IMG/VR virus record: IMGVR_UViG_3300046466_000672
Span: 1-47,625 of that record
Direction: 5' to 3' (one strand)
DNA length: 47,625 nucleotides
Source of the DNA: a virus
Below are positions 8,092-15,754 of the stretch, one piece after another (the first letter of the stretch is position 1; each line of letters opens with the position of its first letter). A program made the translations under genes and the position numbers. The notes under the pieces are model-generated. The model saw only the letters and a program-made list of their open reading frames with translations. It was not told the DNA's origin and did no database searches.

Positions 8092-11000
8092 TACAAGAGG
8101 AATATTTTCATTACTTGATGTAAGAGAAAGACAGGGTGCCGGAGTTTGGTCTACGAAAGGAGATGTTTGGAATACTCCGAGTCCTTTTTTGGTGCCACAA
8201 GGATTTGCTACTGGATATTTTGCTGGCGGGGCATATACAATTTCAACAGTAGATCGTATTGATTACTCTAATGACACTGCAACGGCATCGGTAAAAGGAC
8301 CATTAAGTGTTGGTAGAAATTCTCTAGGAGCAACAGGTAATAAGGACTTTGGTTACGTTGGTGGTGGTGCGAGTCCTTCTGTAGTATCAACAGTAGACCG
8401 CATTGATTATTCTAGTGATACTGGAACAACACCAGCAAAAGGACCACTTAGTGATGTTAGAAGACGTCAAGCAGCAACAGGTAATGCTTCCTTCGGTTAC
8501 TTTGGTGGTGGTACTCCATCATCACAGGTTAGATTAACAATAGTAGACCGCATTGATTACTCTAATGATACTGCAACGGCATCACCAAAAGGACCATTAA
8601 GTTCTGCTAGATCATACCATGCGGCAACAGGTAATTCTTCCTTTGGATACTTTGCTGGTGGTTCCACTCCAAGTAAAGTAACAACAGTAGACCGTATTGA
8701 TTATTCTAATGACACGGCAACAGCATCAGTCAAAGGACCATTAAGTCTTGCTAGAGATACTTCGGGAGCAACAGGTAATGCTGATTTTGGTTACTTTGGT
8801 GCTGGTTATGGATCTAGCATATTTTCAACAGTAGATCGTATTGATTATTCTAATGATACTGCGACAGCAGCAGCAAAAGGACCATTGAGTGCTGTTAAAG
8901 CAGCTTTAGGAGCAACTGGTAATAGTTCCTTTGGATACTTTGGTGGTGGTTATCCTGGTCCTGCATATTCAACAGTAGACCGTATTGATTACTCTAATGA
9001 CACCGCAACGGCATCAGTCAAAGGACCATTAAGTGTTGCCAGATCATTCATGAAAGCATTAAGTTCCAGAGCTAATGCAATTCCCGCAAAATTATTACAA
9101 CCGGCATCATCAGTAAGAACGGGTGAGATAGCACCACAAGGATCTGACTTTGGTTACTTTGGTGGAGGTTATGATGGTTCTACTACCGTATCAACAGTAG
9201 ACCGTATTGATTATTCTAATGACACTGCAACGACAGTGGCAAAAGGACCATTAAGTGTTGCTAAAAATGGTATGGGAGCAACAGGTAATGCTCCCTTTGG
9301 ATATTTTGGTGGTGGTAGTCCTGGACCATTATCATCAGTAGACCGTATTGATTACTCTAATGACACTCCAACGGCATCAGCAAAAGGACCATTGAGTGTT
9401 GCTAGATATTATTTGGCAGCAACAGGTAATAGTGATTTTGGTTATTTTGCTGGTGGTGATACGATTATTTCAACAGTAGATCGTGTTGATTATAATAATG
9501 ACACTGCAACAGCAGCAGTAAAAGGACCATTGAGTACTGCTAGAGATGAATTAGCAGCAACAGGTAATACTTCTTTCGGTTACTTTGGTGGAGGTGCAAC
9601 ACCTACTGTAGTATCATCAATAGATCGCATTAATTATGCTAATGATACTGCTACTGCATCACCAAAAGGACTATTGAGTCAAGGTAGAAAAGATTTAGCA
9701 GCAACAGGTAATGCTTCTTTTGGATACTTTGGTGGTGGAGCTTCTCCTAGTAATGTATCAACAGTAGATCGTATTGATTACTCTAATGATACTGCTACGG
9801 CATCACCTAAAGGATCATTGAGTACTGCTAAGTTTTTTCTAAGTGCAACAGGTGATCAGAACTTTGGTTATTTTGGTGGTGGTCTTAATCCTGCTCTAAG
9901 TCCGGCTAGAAAAACAACAGTAGATCGTATTGATTACTCTAATGATACTGTAACAGCATCACCTAAAGGTTCATTAAACACTGAAAAAACTGCTTTAGGA
10001 GCATCAAGTTCCAGAGCCAATGCAATGCCACTCAAAGGACCTGGTAACCTAGAAGTTCCAGTCTCATTGGGTGGGTTTAGTGCTCCTGGTCTTGTTCCTG
10101 TTTCTGGTGGCATTGGTTATTTTGTTGGTGGAACTAGCCCTACTACGTCAGTAATAGATCGTATTGATTACTCTAATGACACCGCAACGGCAGTAGAAAA
10201 AGGACCACTAAGTGCTGCTAGATATGACCATGCCGGAACAGGTAGTGCGGATTTTGGATACCATGGTGGTGGTCGTCCTTCTCCACATAATCGGGTAGAG
10301 CGTATTGATTATGGTAATGATACCGCAACAGCAGTAGTAAAAGGACCATTAAGTGGAACTCATTATAGTTTATCAGCAGTAGGTAATAAGGACTTTGGTT
10401 ATTTTGCTGGTGGTTTTTTAAGTATATCGAGAGTGAGTCGTGTTGATTATTCCAATGATACTGGAACAGCACCAGCAAAAGGACCATTAAGTGTTGGTAG
10501 AGGAAGTGCCGGGGCAACAGGTAATCAAGACTTTGGTTACATTGCTGGTGGTAATCTTCCTTCTGGGTTCTTATCAACAGTAGATCGTATTGATTATTCT
10601 AATGATACTGCAACGGCATCACCAAAAGGTCCATTAAGTGTTGCCAAATATCGTCTAGCAGGAACGGGTAATAGTGAGTTTGGTTACCTTGCTGGTGGTT
10701 CTCCTAATTCTGGGACACTAGTAGAGCGTATTGATTATTCTAATGATACTGCTACAGCATCACCAAAAGGAAACTTGGAGACTAGTAAAGAACTTCTTGC
10801 GGCAACGGGTAGTGAAAACTTTGGATACTTTGGTGGTGGTTTGAGTAATGGATCAATAGTAGACCGTATTGATTACTCCAATGATACTGCTACAGCATCA
10901 CCAAAAGGACCATTGACTGTTGCTAGATATCAACGATCTGCGTCAAGTCGTACTGCTAATGGAATTGCATTAAAGGAGGCAGGAGAAATAAATTATGCTG

Positions 11001-12826
11001 CAGGAACTCTAGCAACTCCTAACACCGGTTACTTTGGTGGTGGTTATACTCCTAGTGCAAGATCATTAGTAGATCGTATTGATTATGCTAACGATACTGC
11101 TACAGCAGTAGCAAAAGGACCATTAAGTGTTGCCACATATCAATTTGGAGCAACAGGTAATGCTTCCTTTGGTTACTTTGCCGGTGGTATTCCTGGAATA
11201 TCAACAGTAAACCGTATTGATTACTTAAATGACACTGGAACAACGCCAACAAAAGGACCATTAAGTGCTGGTAGACGAAATGTGTCGGGAACAGGTAATG
11301 CCGACTTCGGTTACTTTGCCGGTAGCTACCCTCCAGCAACAACAGTAGACCGTATTGATTACTCCAATGATACTGCAACGGCATCACCTAAAGGACCATT
11401 AAGTGCTGCTAGATATAGTGCGGCCGCAACAGGTAATCAATCTTTTGGTTACTTTGGTGGTGGTAATTTAACTTCAATATCAACAGTAGATCGTATTGAT
11501 TATTCTAATGACACTGCAACGGCATCACCAAAAGGACCATTAAGTTCTGCTAAACGAGGTGTAGGAGCAACAGGTAATGCTTCCTTTGGTTACTTTGCTG
11601 GTGGTGTTGGTTCAGGACCAATATCAACAACAGTAGATCGTATTGATTATTCTAGTGATAGTGTAGATGCATCACCAAAAGGATCATTGAGTGCTGTCAG
11701 ACGTTCACAAGGAGCAACAGGTAATAGTTCTTTTGGTTACCATGGTGCTGGATATGGTTCTCCTGCAACTTTATCATCAGTAGACCGTGTTGATTATTCC
11801 AATGATACTGCAACGGCATCACCAAAAGGACCATTGAATACTGCTCTATATGGTTTGGTAGCAGCAAGTGCCAGAGCCAACGGATTCGGTCCAATAGTAG
11901 GTCCATCAGTCGTTTCTAATGCTGCTGCAGTCGCAGGGTCATTTAATCCAACAACCTTTGGTTACTTTGGTGGTGGTTATAGTCCAGACCGTTCAACAGT
12001 AGACCGTATTGATTACTCTAACGACACTGCAACAGCAGTAGCAAAAGGACCATTGACTGCTGCCAGATATAACTTAGCAGCAACTGGTAATTCTTTCTTT
12101 GGTTATTTTGGTGGTGGTGAATCTCCAATAATATCAACAGTAGACCGTATTGATTATTCTAATGACACTGCAACAGCAGTAGCAAAAGGACCATTAAGTG
12201 TTGCTAGATGGGGTTTAGCAGCAACAGGTAATTCTTCTTTCGGTTACTTTGCTGGTGGTGTATCTTCTGGATACACTTCAGTAATAGATCGTATTGATTA
12301 TTCTAACGACACCGCAACGGCAGCAGCAAAAGGACCATTAAGTGATGAAACATATTACTTAGCAGCAACAGGCAATAATGACTTTGGTTACTTTGGTGGT
12401 GGTATTCATCCTGGTTCAAAATCAACAGTAGACCGTATTGATTATTCTAATGACACTGCCACAGCAGTCAAAGGTCCATTAAGTCTTGCTAGAAATCGTT
12501 TAGCAGCAACCGGTAATGCTTCCTTTGGTTACTTTGGTGGTGGTGGTTATCCTAGTGCAAAATCAACAGTAGATCGTATTGATTATTCTAACGACACCGC
12601 AACGGCATTAGCAAAAGGTCCATTGAGTGTTGCTAAAAGAGATTTGGCAGCAACAGGTAATCAGGACTTTGGTTACTTTGGTGGTGGTGCTCCTGGTCCA
12701 AAATCAACAATAGACCGTATTGATTACTCTAATGATACTGCAACGGCACCATCTAAAGGACCATTGAGTCTTGCTAGACATGGTTTGGGAGCAACTTCAG
12801 CAGGAGCAAATGCACTTCCACAATAG
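8078..12826 (+). CDS. Giant kelch-like repeat protein 2: five predicted six-bladed beta-propellers
   Basis: The protein has 1582 residues and is a paralogue of the protein at 1886. Its N-terminus again has RGIF and DVWNTPSPF. It then carries 30 repeats of the FGYFGGG...VDRIDYSNDTATA...KGPLS...ATGN type, in five blocks of six starting near 8210, 9149, 10112, 11027 and 11957. Linkers match the other giant by rank: LKGPGNLEVPV after block 2, NYAAGTLATPNT after block 3 and SNAAAVAGSFNPTT after block 4. The end ATSAGANALP is shared. Repeat 4 of block 5 lacks one residue before KGPLS. Block 3 repeats deviate most from the consensus, for example VERIDYGNDT and VSRVDYSNDT. The start ATG lies inside the sulfotransferase gene. 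A surface adhesin is the best guess; no enzymatic motif is seen. Confidence 0.85.
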   Translation: MAVTNTRGIFSLLDVRERQGAGVWSTKGDVWNTPSPFLVPQGFATGYFAGGAYTISTVDRIDYSNDTATASVKGPLSVGRNSLGATGNKDFGYVGGGASPSVVSTVDRIDYSSDTGTTPAKGPLSDVRRRQAATGNASFGYFGGGTPSSQVRLTIVDRIDYSNDTATASPKGPLSSARSYHAATGNSSFGYFAGGSTPSKVTTVDRIDYSNDTATASVKGPLSLARDTSGATGNADFGYFGAGYGSSIFSTVDRIDYSNDTATAAAKGPLSAVKAALGATGNSSFGYFGGGYPGPAYSTVDRIDYSNDTATASVKGPLSVARSFMKALSSRANAIPAKLLQPASSVRTGEIAPQGSDFGYFGGGYDGSTTVSTVDRIDYSNDTATTVAKGPLSVAKNGMGATGNAPFGYFGGGSPGPLSSVDRIDYSNDTPTASAKGPLSVARYYLAATGNSDFGYFAGGDTIISTVDRVDYNNDTATAAVKGPLSTARDELAATGNTSFGYFGGGATPTVVSSIDRINYANDTATASPKGLLSQGRKDLAATGNASFGYFGGGASPSNVSTVDRIDYSNDTATASPKGSLSTAKFFLSATGDQNFGYFGGGLNPALSPARKTTVDRIDYSNDTVTASPKGSLNTEKTALGASSSRANAMPLKGPGNLEVPVSLGGFSAPGLVPVSGGIGYFVGGTSPTTSVIDRIDYSNDTATAVEKGPLSAARYDHAGTGSADFGYHGGGRPSPHNRVERIDYGNDTATAVVKGPLSGTHYSLSAVGNKDFGYFAGGFLSISRVSRVDYSNDTGTAPAKGPLSVGRGSAGATGNQDFGYIAGGNLPSGFLSTVDRIDYSNDTATASPKGPLSVAKYRLAGTGNSEFGYLAGGSPNSGTLVERIDYSNDTATASPKGNLETSKELLAATGSENFGYFGGGLSNGSIVDRIDYSNDTATASPKGPLTVARYQRSASSRTANGIALKEAGEINYAAGTLATPNTGYFGGGYTPSARSLVDRIDYANDTATAVAKGPLSVATYQFGATGNASFGYFAGGIPGISTVNRIDYLNDTGTTPTKGPLSAGRRNVSGTGNADFGYFAGSYPPATTVDRIDYSNDTATASPKGPLSAARYSAAATGNQSFGYFGGGNLTSISTVDRIDYSNDTATASPKGPLSSAKRGVGATGNASFGYFAGGVGSGPISTTVDRIDYSSDSVDASPKGSLSAVRRSQGATGNSSFGYHGAGYGSPATLSSVDRVDYSNDTATASPKGPLNTALYGLVAASARANGFGPIVGPSVVSNAAAVAGSFNPTTFGYFGGGYSPDRSTVDRIDYSNDTATAVAKGPLTAARYNLAATGNSFFGYFGGGESPIISTVDRIDYSNDTATAVAKGPLSVARWGLAATGNSSFGYFAGGVSSGYTSVIDRIDYSNDTATAAAKGPLSDETYYLAATGNNDFGYFGGGIHPGSKSTVDRIDYSNDTATAVKGPLSLARNRLAATGNASFGYFGGGGYPSAKSTVDRIDYSNDTATALAKGPLSVAKRDLAATGNQDFGYFGGGAPGPKSTIDRIDYSNDTATAPSKGPLSLARHGLGATSAGANALPQ
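8210..12823 (+). repeat. Second array of 30 coding repeats in five groups of six
   Basis: The organisation is the same as at 2000-6607, with a period of about 135-155 bp and groups starting near 8210, 9149, 10112, 11027 and 11957. Conserved core DNA alternates with two variable windows per unit. Units from the two arrays are similar enough that inter-array recombination is plausible. Confidence 0.9.
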
Positions 12827-12859
12827 TATGCTATAATAAACAAAAGATTGATTATATGA
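12824..12859 (+). promoter_or_regulatory. Second copy of the duplicated extended -10 promoter
   Basis: This copy is identical to 6608-6643, from the stop codon of the giant gene to the ATG of the following dioxygenase gene. TATAAT is at 12832-12837, preceded by TGC. As in the first copy, no -35 and no Shine-Dalgarno is apparent, and the ATG follows the -10 by about 18 bases. Confidence 0.6.
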
Positions 12860-13518
12860 TTAATAATCCACTGACACATATTTTGATCCGACCGAATGTA
12901 ATTTCTCCTGAAGGTATTCGGGAGATGGTGGATCATATTAAACAATCACCCTGTGAAGACTTATCTGTTTTTGATTCGGAGACAACGAATAGAACAGGTG
13001 AGACATCATGGCAGGTTGATAAGAAGACAAGAGACACACAAATTGTTCCTATGGGAGATTTGTATCCCAAGATTACGGAACTTCTTCGTCATGCCGTAAA
13101 AGAAGTTATCAATCCTTTCTATGGTATTGAGGTAACCAGTAGTGAAGTCCCACAGGTTCTATCCTATGGTATTGGTGGACACTACAAACCTCATATTGAT
13201 GGTGAGAGTATCTGGGTCACACCAAGAGGTGAAAAGATTTGGAAGAAATCTACGGATAGAGATATCTCTATGGTCTTTTATCTCAATGATGATTTTGAGG
13301 GTGGAGATTTTATTTTTCCAGAACATCATATTCGTGTAAGACCTGAACCTGGTATGATGGTTTGCTTCCCTTCCAGTCATTATTATATGCACGGAGTAGA
13401 ACCAGTGACAAGAGGAAAAAGATATAGTATAGTGTGTTGGGCTACGGTAAAAGGTCAACCAAGTATGGACGAAATTAATAATCAGTTATCTCAAGAGTAT
13501 GGAGTCAAAGTAATTTAA
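12856..13518 (+). CDS. 2OG-Fe(II) dioxygenase, prolyl-4-hydroxylase-like
   Basis: This 220-residue protein matches the P4H/PKHD-type 2-oxoglutarate dioxygenases. GGHYKPHID gives the iron ligands H113 and D115. The YLNDDFEGGDFIFP strand pair (about 142-155) is typical of the family. PGMMVCFPSSHYYMHGVEPV gives the distal His H179, and GKRYS gives the 2-oxoglutarate Arg R189. All catalytic residues are present, so activity is likely. Family members hydroxylate proline or other residues of proteins, or small molecules; the substrate here is unknown. The gene uses the duplicated promoter, follows giant gene 2 by 29 bases and lies three bases before the carbamoyltransferase gene. Hydroxylation of the repeat proteins, which have a proline in the KGPLS core of most repeats, is inference. 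Confidence 0.85.
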   Translation: MINNPLTHILIRPNVISPEGIREMVDHIKQSPCEDLSVFDSETTNRTGETSWQVDKKTRDTQIVPMGDLYPKITELLRHAVKEVINPFYGIEVTSSEVPQVLSYGIGGHYKPHIDGESIWVTPRGEKIWKKSTDRDISMVFYLNDDFEGGDFIFPEHHIRVRPEPGMMVCFPSSHYYMHGVEPVTRGKRYSIVCWATVKGQPSMDEINNQLSQEYGVKVI

Positions 13519-13521
13519 ATT

Positions 13522-14931
13522 ATGGCAAACATTTTAGGAGTGCAATTTGGACATGATGGATCCGTTTGCCTTGTTAAGAATGGTAAGTTAGAGTTTGCCA
13601 TTGGAACAGAAAGAATTACTGGTATTAAAAAGCAACAAGGATTTACAGACGAGGTTATAAATTATGCTTTGGACTCTTGTGGTTTAACAGTTGATGATAT
13701 TGATTGTGTTGCCACCAATGATTTTAAGCAAGAATTTTTTGGTAATGAATACCTTGTAGATAATTTTATTATTCAGGGTAGAGAGATTAAGTGTTATATT
13801 ATTTCTCATCATCTGGCACACTGTGCCTCTGCATATTATACTAGTCCATTTAATGAGGCACATTGTTTCAGTATGGATTGTAGTATGGGAAAGATGGAAG
13901 CAAACTCTTTGGTGGCATATGGTAAAGGGAAGAAACTTTTTGCCGAATATTGTCCCGGAGAAATGGTCGGAGTATTATATGGTGAAGTAACAGAGAAGTT
14001 AGGACTCGGACCTGCACTTCATAAGGCAGGAACAACAATGGGTCTCTCATCATATGGAACACCATTTGATTTTGATTATCAATCTTATACTGATGATATC
14101 AAACATAAGATGAATGTGGCAGCATCCGTTCAGAATTTGTTTGAGGATAAAGTATTGAGTGTCTTAAATGATATAGATCAGGAGTCCGATAACCTTTGTC
14201 TCTCCGGAGGATCATTTTTAAATTGTAATGCTAACTCAGAGGTCGTAAGAAAATCTAAATTTAAACAGTTTCATCACTTTCCGGCATGTGGTGATGATGG
14301 AACGGCAGTTGGTTCTGCACTTTATGTTGCTCATCATATTCTTGGAGAGGCAAGGTATGATTATGAACCACAAGACATCTGTTATACCGGAAGAGATCAT
14401 CCAAGTCAGACACCGGACTATAATTACATAGCAAGACAAATTGCCGATGGTAAAATCATTGGTTGGTTTCAAGGCAAATCAGAGTTTGGTCCAAGAGCAC
14501 TAGGTAATCGTTCTATTCTTGCTGACCCAAGAAACTTTCATAATCGTGAACTCATCAATCATGTTGTGAAGAATAGAGAATGGTTCCGTCCTTTTGCTCC
14601 TGTTGTATTAGAAGAATGCTATCAAGATTGGTTTGATTTTCCTATATCCAGTCCTTATATGCTTTATACTGCACAGGTGAAGCAACCAGAAAAAGTTCCA
14701 GCCATAACTCACGTTGATGGGTCTGCTAGATTTCAGACAGTCACAGAGAAATCTAATAAGCACTACTATAATATTATCAAAGCATTTGGAGAACTAACTG
14801 GTGTGCCTGTTCTACTGAATACAAGTTTAAATGGAAACGGACAACCTATATTAGAAACCGAAGAGGACGCACAAGAGTTTTACAAGAATTCTAAACTTGA
14901 TATGATGATTATCAATGGTATAAATATTTGA
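13522..14931 (+). CDS. Carbamoyltransferase (NodU/CmcH family)
   Basis: This 469-residue protein has both parts of the family. The N-terminal Kae1-like domain begins ILGVQFGHDGSVCLVKNG and contains SHHLAHCASAYY with the metal-binding histidines (about residues 94-105). The C-terminal region includes GWFQGKSEFGPRALGNRSIL, FRPFAPVVL and LLNTSLN, all hallmark motifs. These enzymes make carbamoyl-adenylate from carbamoyl phosphate and ATP and transfer the carbamoyl group to a hydroxyl, often on a sugar. In this island the acceptor could be a glycan or hydroxyl group on the giant adhesins, or a host polysaccharide; neither can be decided from the sequence. The gene follows the dioxygenase by 3 bases and ends just before a T4-type late promoter. 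Confidence 0.9.
   Translation: MANILGVQFGHDGSVCLVKNGKLEFAIGTERITGIKKQQGFTDEVINYALDSCGLTVDDIDCVATNDFKQEFFGNEYLVDNFIIQGREIKCYIISHHLAHCASAYYTSPFNEAHCFSMDCSMGKMEANSLVAYGKGKKLFAEYCPGEMVGVLYGEVTEKLGLGPALHKAGTTMGLSSYGTPFDFDYQSYTDDIKHKMNVAASVQNLFEDKVLSVLNDIDQESDNLCLSGGSFLNCNANSEVVRKSKFKQFHHFPACGDDGTAVGSALYVAHHILGEARYDYEPQDICYTGRDHPSQTPDYNYIARQIADGKIIGWFQGKSEFGPRALGNRSILADPRNFHNRELINHVVKNREWFRPFAPVVLEECYQDWFDFPISSPYMLYTAQVKQPEKVPAITHVDGSARFQTVTEKSNKHYYNIIKAFGELTGVPVLLNTSLNGNGQPILETEEDAQEFYKNSKLDMMIINGINI
14919..14926 (+). promoter_or_regulatory. T4-type late promoter TATAAATA
   Basis: An exact TATAAATA lies at the end of the carbamoyltransferase gene, 22 bases before the ATG of the gene at 14948. This is the usual position for a late promoter read with the phage late sigma factor gp55 and coactivator gp33. 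Confidence 0.6.
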
Positions 14932-14947
14932 AAGTTATCTTATAAAA

Positions 14948-15337
14948 ATGGCAAAATATCTAAAGCACTATTGGAAGAAAAATGGTTCTTGGTTAACCGA
15001 TCCCGGTACATATGTAGAACAACATCACCCCGAAGCAGACTATCCTGGTCTTGGAGTAAAGGTCTGGATGCACGACTCTGATGGTGTTGATGTCTGCCTT
15101 TCTGAAGTTCCTGATAGCACTACGATTTCTACTATTAATGTAGGTTCTAAGAAAGCTGTTATGGAACTGACTGAAACGCAATTTAATTCTGTCAAAACTC
15201 CTCTTGATGAAGAATCAGTTCTTCGTCAGGCAGCAATGGAGGCAACAATGAGTGGTGATACTGACACCGCAGCAGCTAAGAATACTGCAGCAGCAGCAAA
15301 AGCAACCGAAGCACAGAATGCACTGAATGCACTCTGA
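14948..15337 (+). CDS. Conserved phage hypothetical protein, late expressed
   Basis: A 129-residue protein of unknown function. The first 70 residues are globular, rich in aromatic residues and glycine (YLKHYWKKNGSWL, YPGLGVKVWMHDSDGVDV). The last 40 are a low-complexity Ala/Thr-rich helix-former (DTAAAKNTAAAAKATEAQ). The late promoter at 14919-14926 and the alanine-rich tail suggest a minor virion protein, but no family was recognised. Confidence 0.7.
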   Translation: MAKYLKHYWKKNGSWLTDPGTYVEQHHPEADYPGLGVKVWMHDSDGVDVCLSEVPDSTTISTINVGSKKAVMELTETQFNSVKTPLDEESVLRQAAMEATMSGDTDTAAAKNTAAAAKATEAQNALNAL

Positions 15338-15373
15338 TTTGACGTAAAATCAAAGATGGTGTACAATATGTAA

Positions 15374-15428
15374 GTCTTCAGCATCTTCGTAATTTTGAGA
15401 CTGAAGACCCTTTCTGTGGTGGGAAAGG
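15374..15428 (+). other. Two adjacent hairpins in an intergenic region
   Basis: GTCTTCAG at 15374-15381 can pair with CTGAAGAC at 15401-15408 (8 bp). CCTTTC at 15409-15414 can pair directly after it with GAAAGG at 15423-15428. Both hairpins lie between the gene at 14948 and the terminator at 15451. No ORF of useful size lies here. They could form a structured 3' UTR or a small RNA; I recognise no known family. Confidence 0.4.
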
Positions 15429-15450
15429 TGAGTTGGTGATATACTAAGTA

Positions 15451-15482
15451 GGGGGGGGAAAGAACTTCTCCCCCCCTTTCTT
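15451..15482 (+). terminator. Rho-independent terminator
   Basis: A run of eight G (15451-15458) pairs with seven C (15470-15476) and is followed by TTTCTT. It should end transcription of the late gene at 14948 before the glutaredoxin gene. Confidence 0.75.
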
Positions 15483-15517
15483 ATCTTATAAATTAATTTG
15501 CAATCCCTTATAGACGT

Positions 15518-15754
15518 ATGAATTTCACGGTATTTTCTAAAAACAATTGCCCATACTGCGAGAAAATTAAAAAAGTTTTAGAGTTGACAAAAAGTGAATT
15601 TGTGGTCTATACTCTAGGAGAAGATTTTGATCGGGAATTATTTTTTGATAAGTTTGAAGAAAACTCTACCTTTCCACAGGTTTTATGTGATGATAAAAAA
15701 TTAGGAGGTTGTGTTGACACCATTAAATTCCTCCGAGAAAACAACGTCATCTGA
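15518..15754 (+). CDS. nrdC: Glutaredoxin (NrdC-like)
   Basis: A 78-residue glutaredoxin. The redox site CPYC is at residues 11-14, preceded by the beta-strand FTVFSKNN. TFPQV near residue 52 supplies the cis-proline, and GGCVDT follows in the glutathione-binding position. T4-like phages use such proteins to donate electrons to ribonucleotide reductase during phage DNA precursor synthesis. The size matches short phage glutaredoxins. The 3' end overlaps the next gene. Confidence 0.9.
   Translation: MNFTVFSKNNCPYCEKIKKVLELTKSEFVVYTLGEDFDRELFFDKFEENSTFPQVLCDDKKLGGCVDTIKFLRENNVI

Noticed and set aside
2000-12823. Long direct-repeat arrays taken as CRISPR
   Set aside because: Units are about 140 bp, in frame, and encode a continuous protein; there are no short identical repeats with unique spacers and no cas genes.
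2000-12823. Diversity-generating retroelement acting on the giant genes
   Set aside because: No reverse transcriptase, template repeat or adenine-specific pattern is seen in the window; variability is better explained by repeat divergence and recombination.
2000-12823. NDT in each repeat as an N-glycosylation site
   Set aside because: Bacterial oligosaccharyltransferase sites usually need an acidic residue at -2, where these have Tyr, and no such transferase is seen; a conserved beta-turn is simpler.
3975-12945. Minus-strand open frames inside the giant genes
   Set aside because: They are mirror frames of a repetitive coding sequence, have odd composition (Leu/His/Gln-rich) and no ribosome sites.
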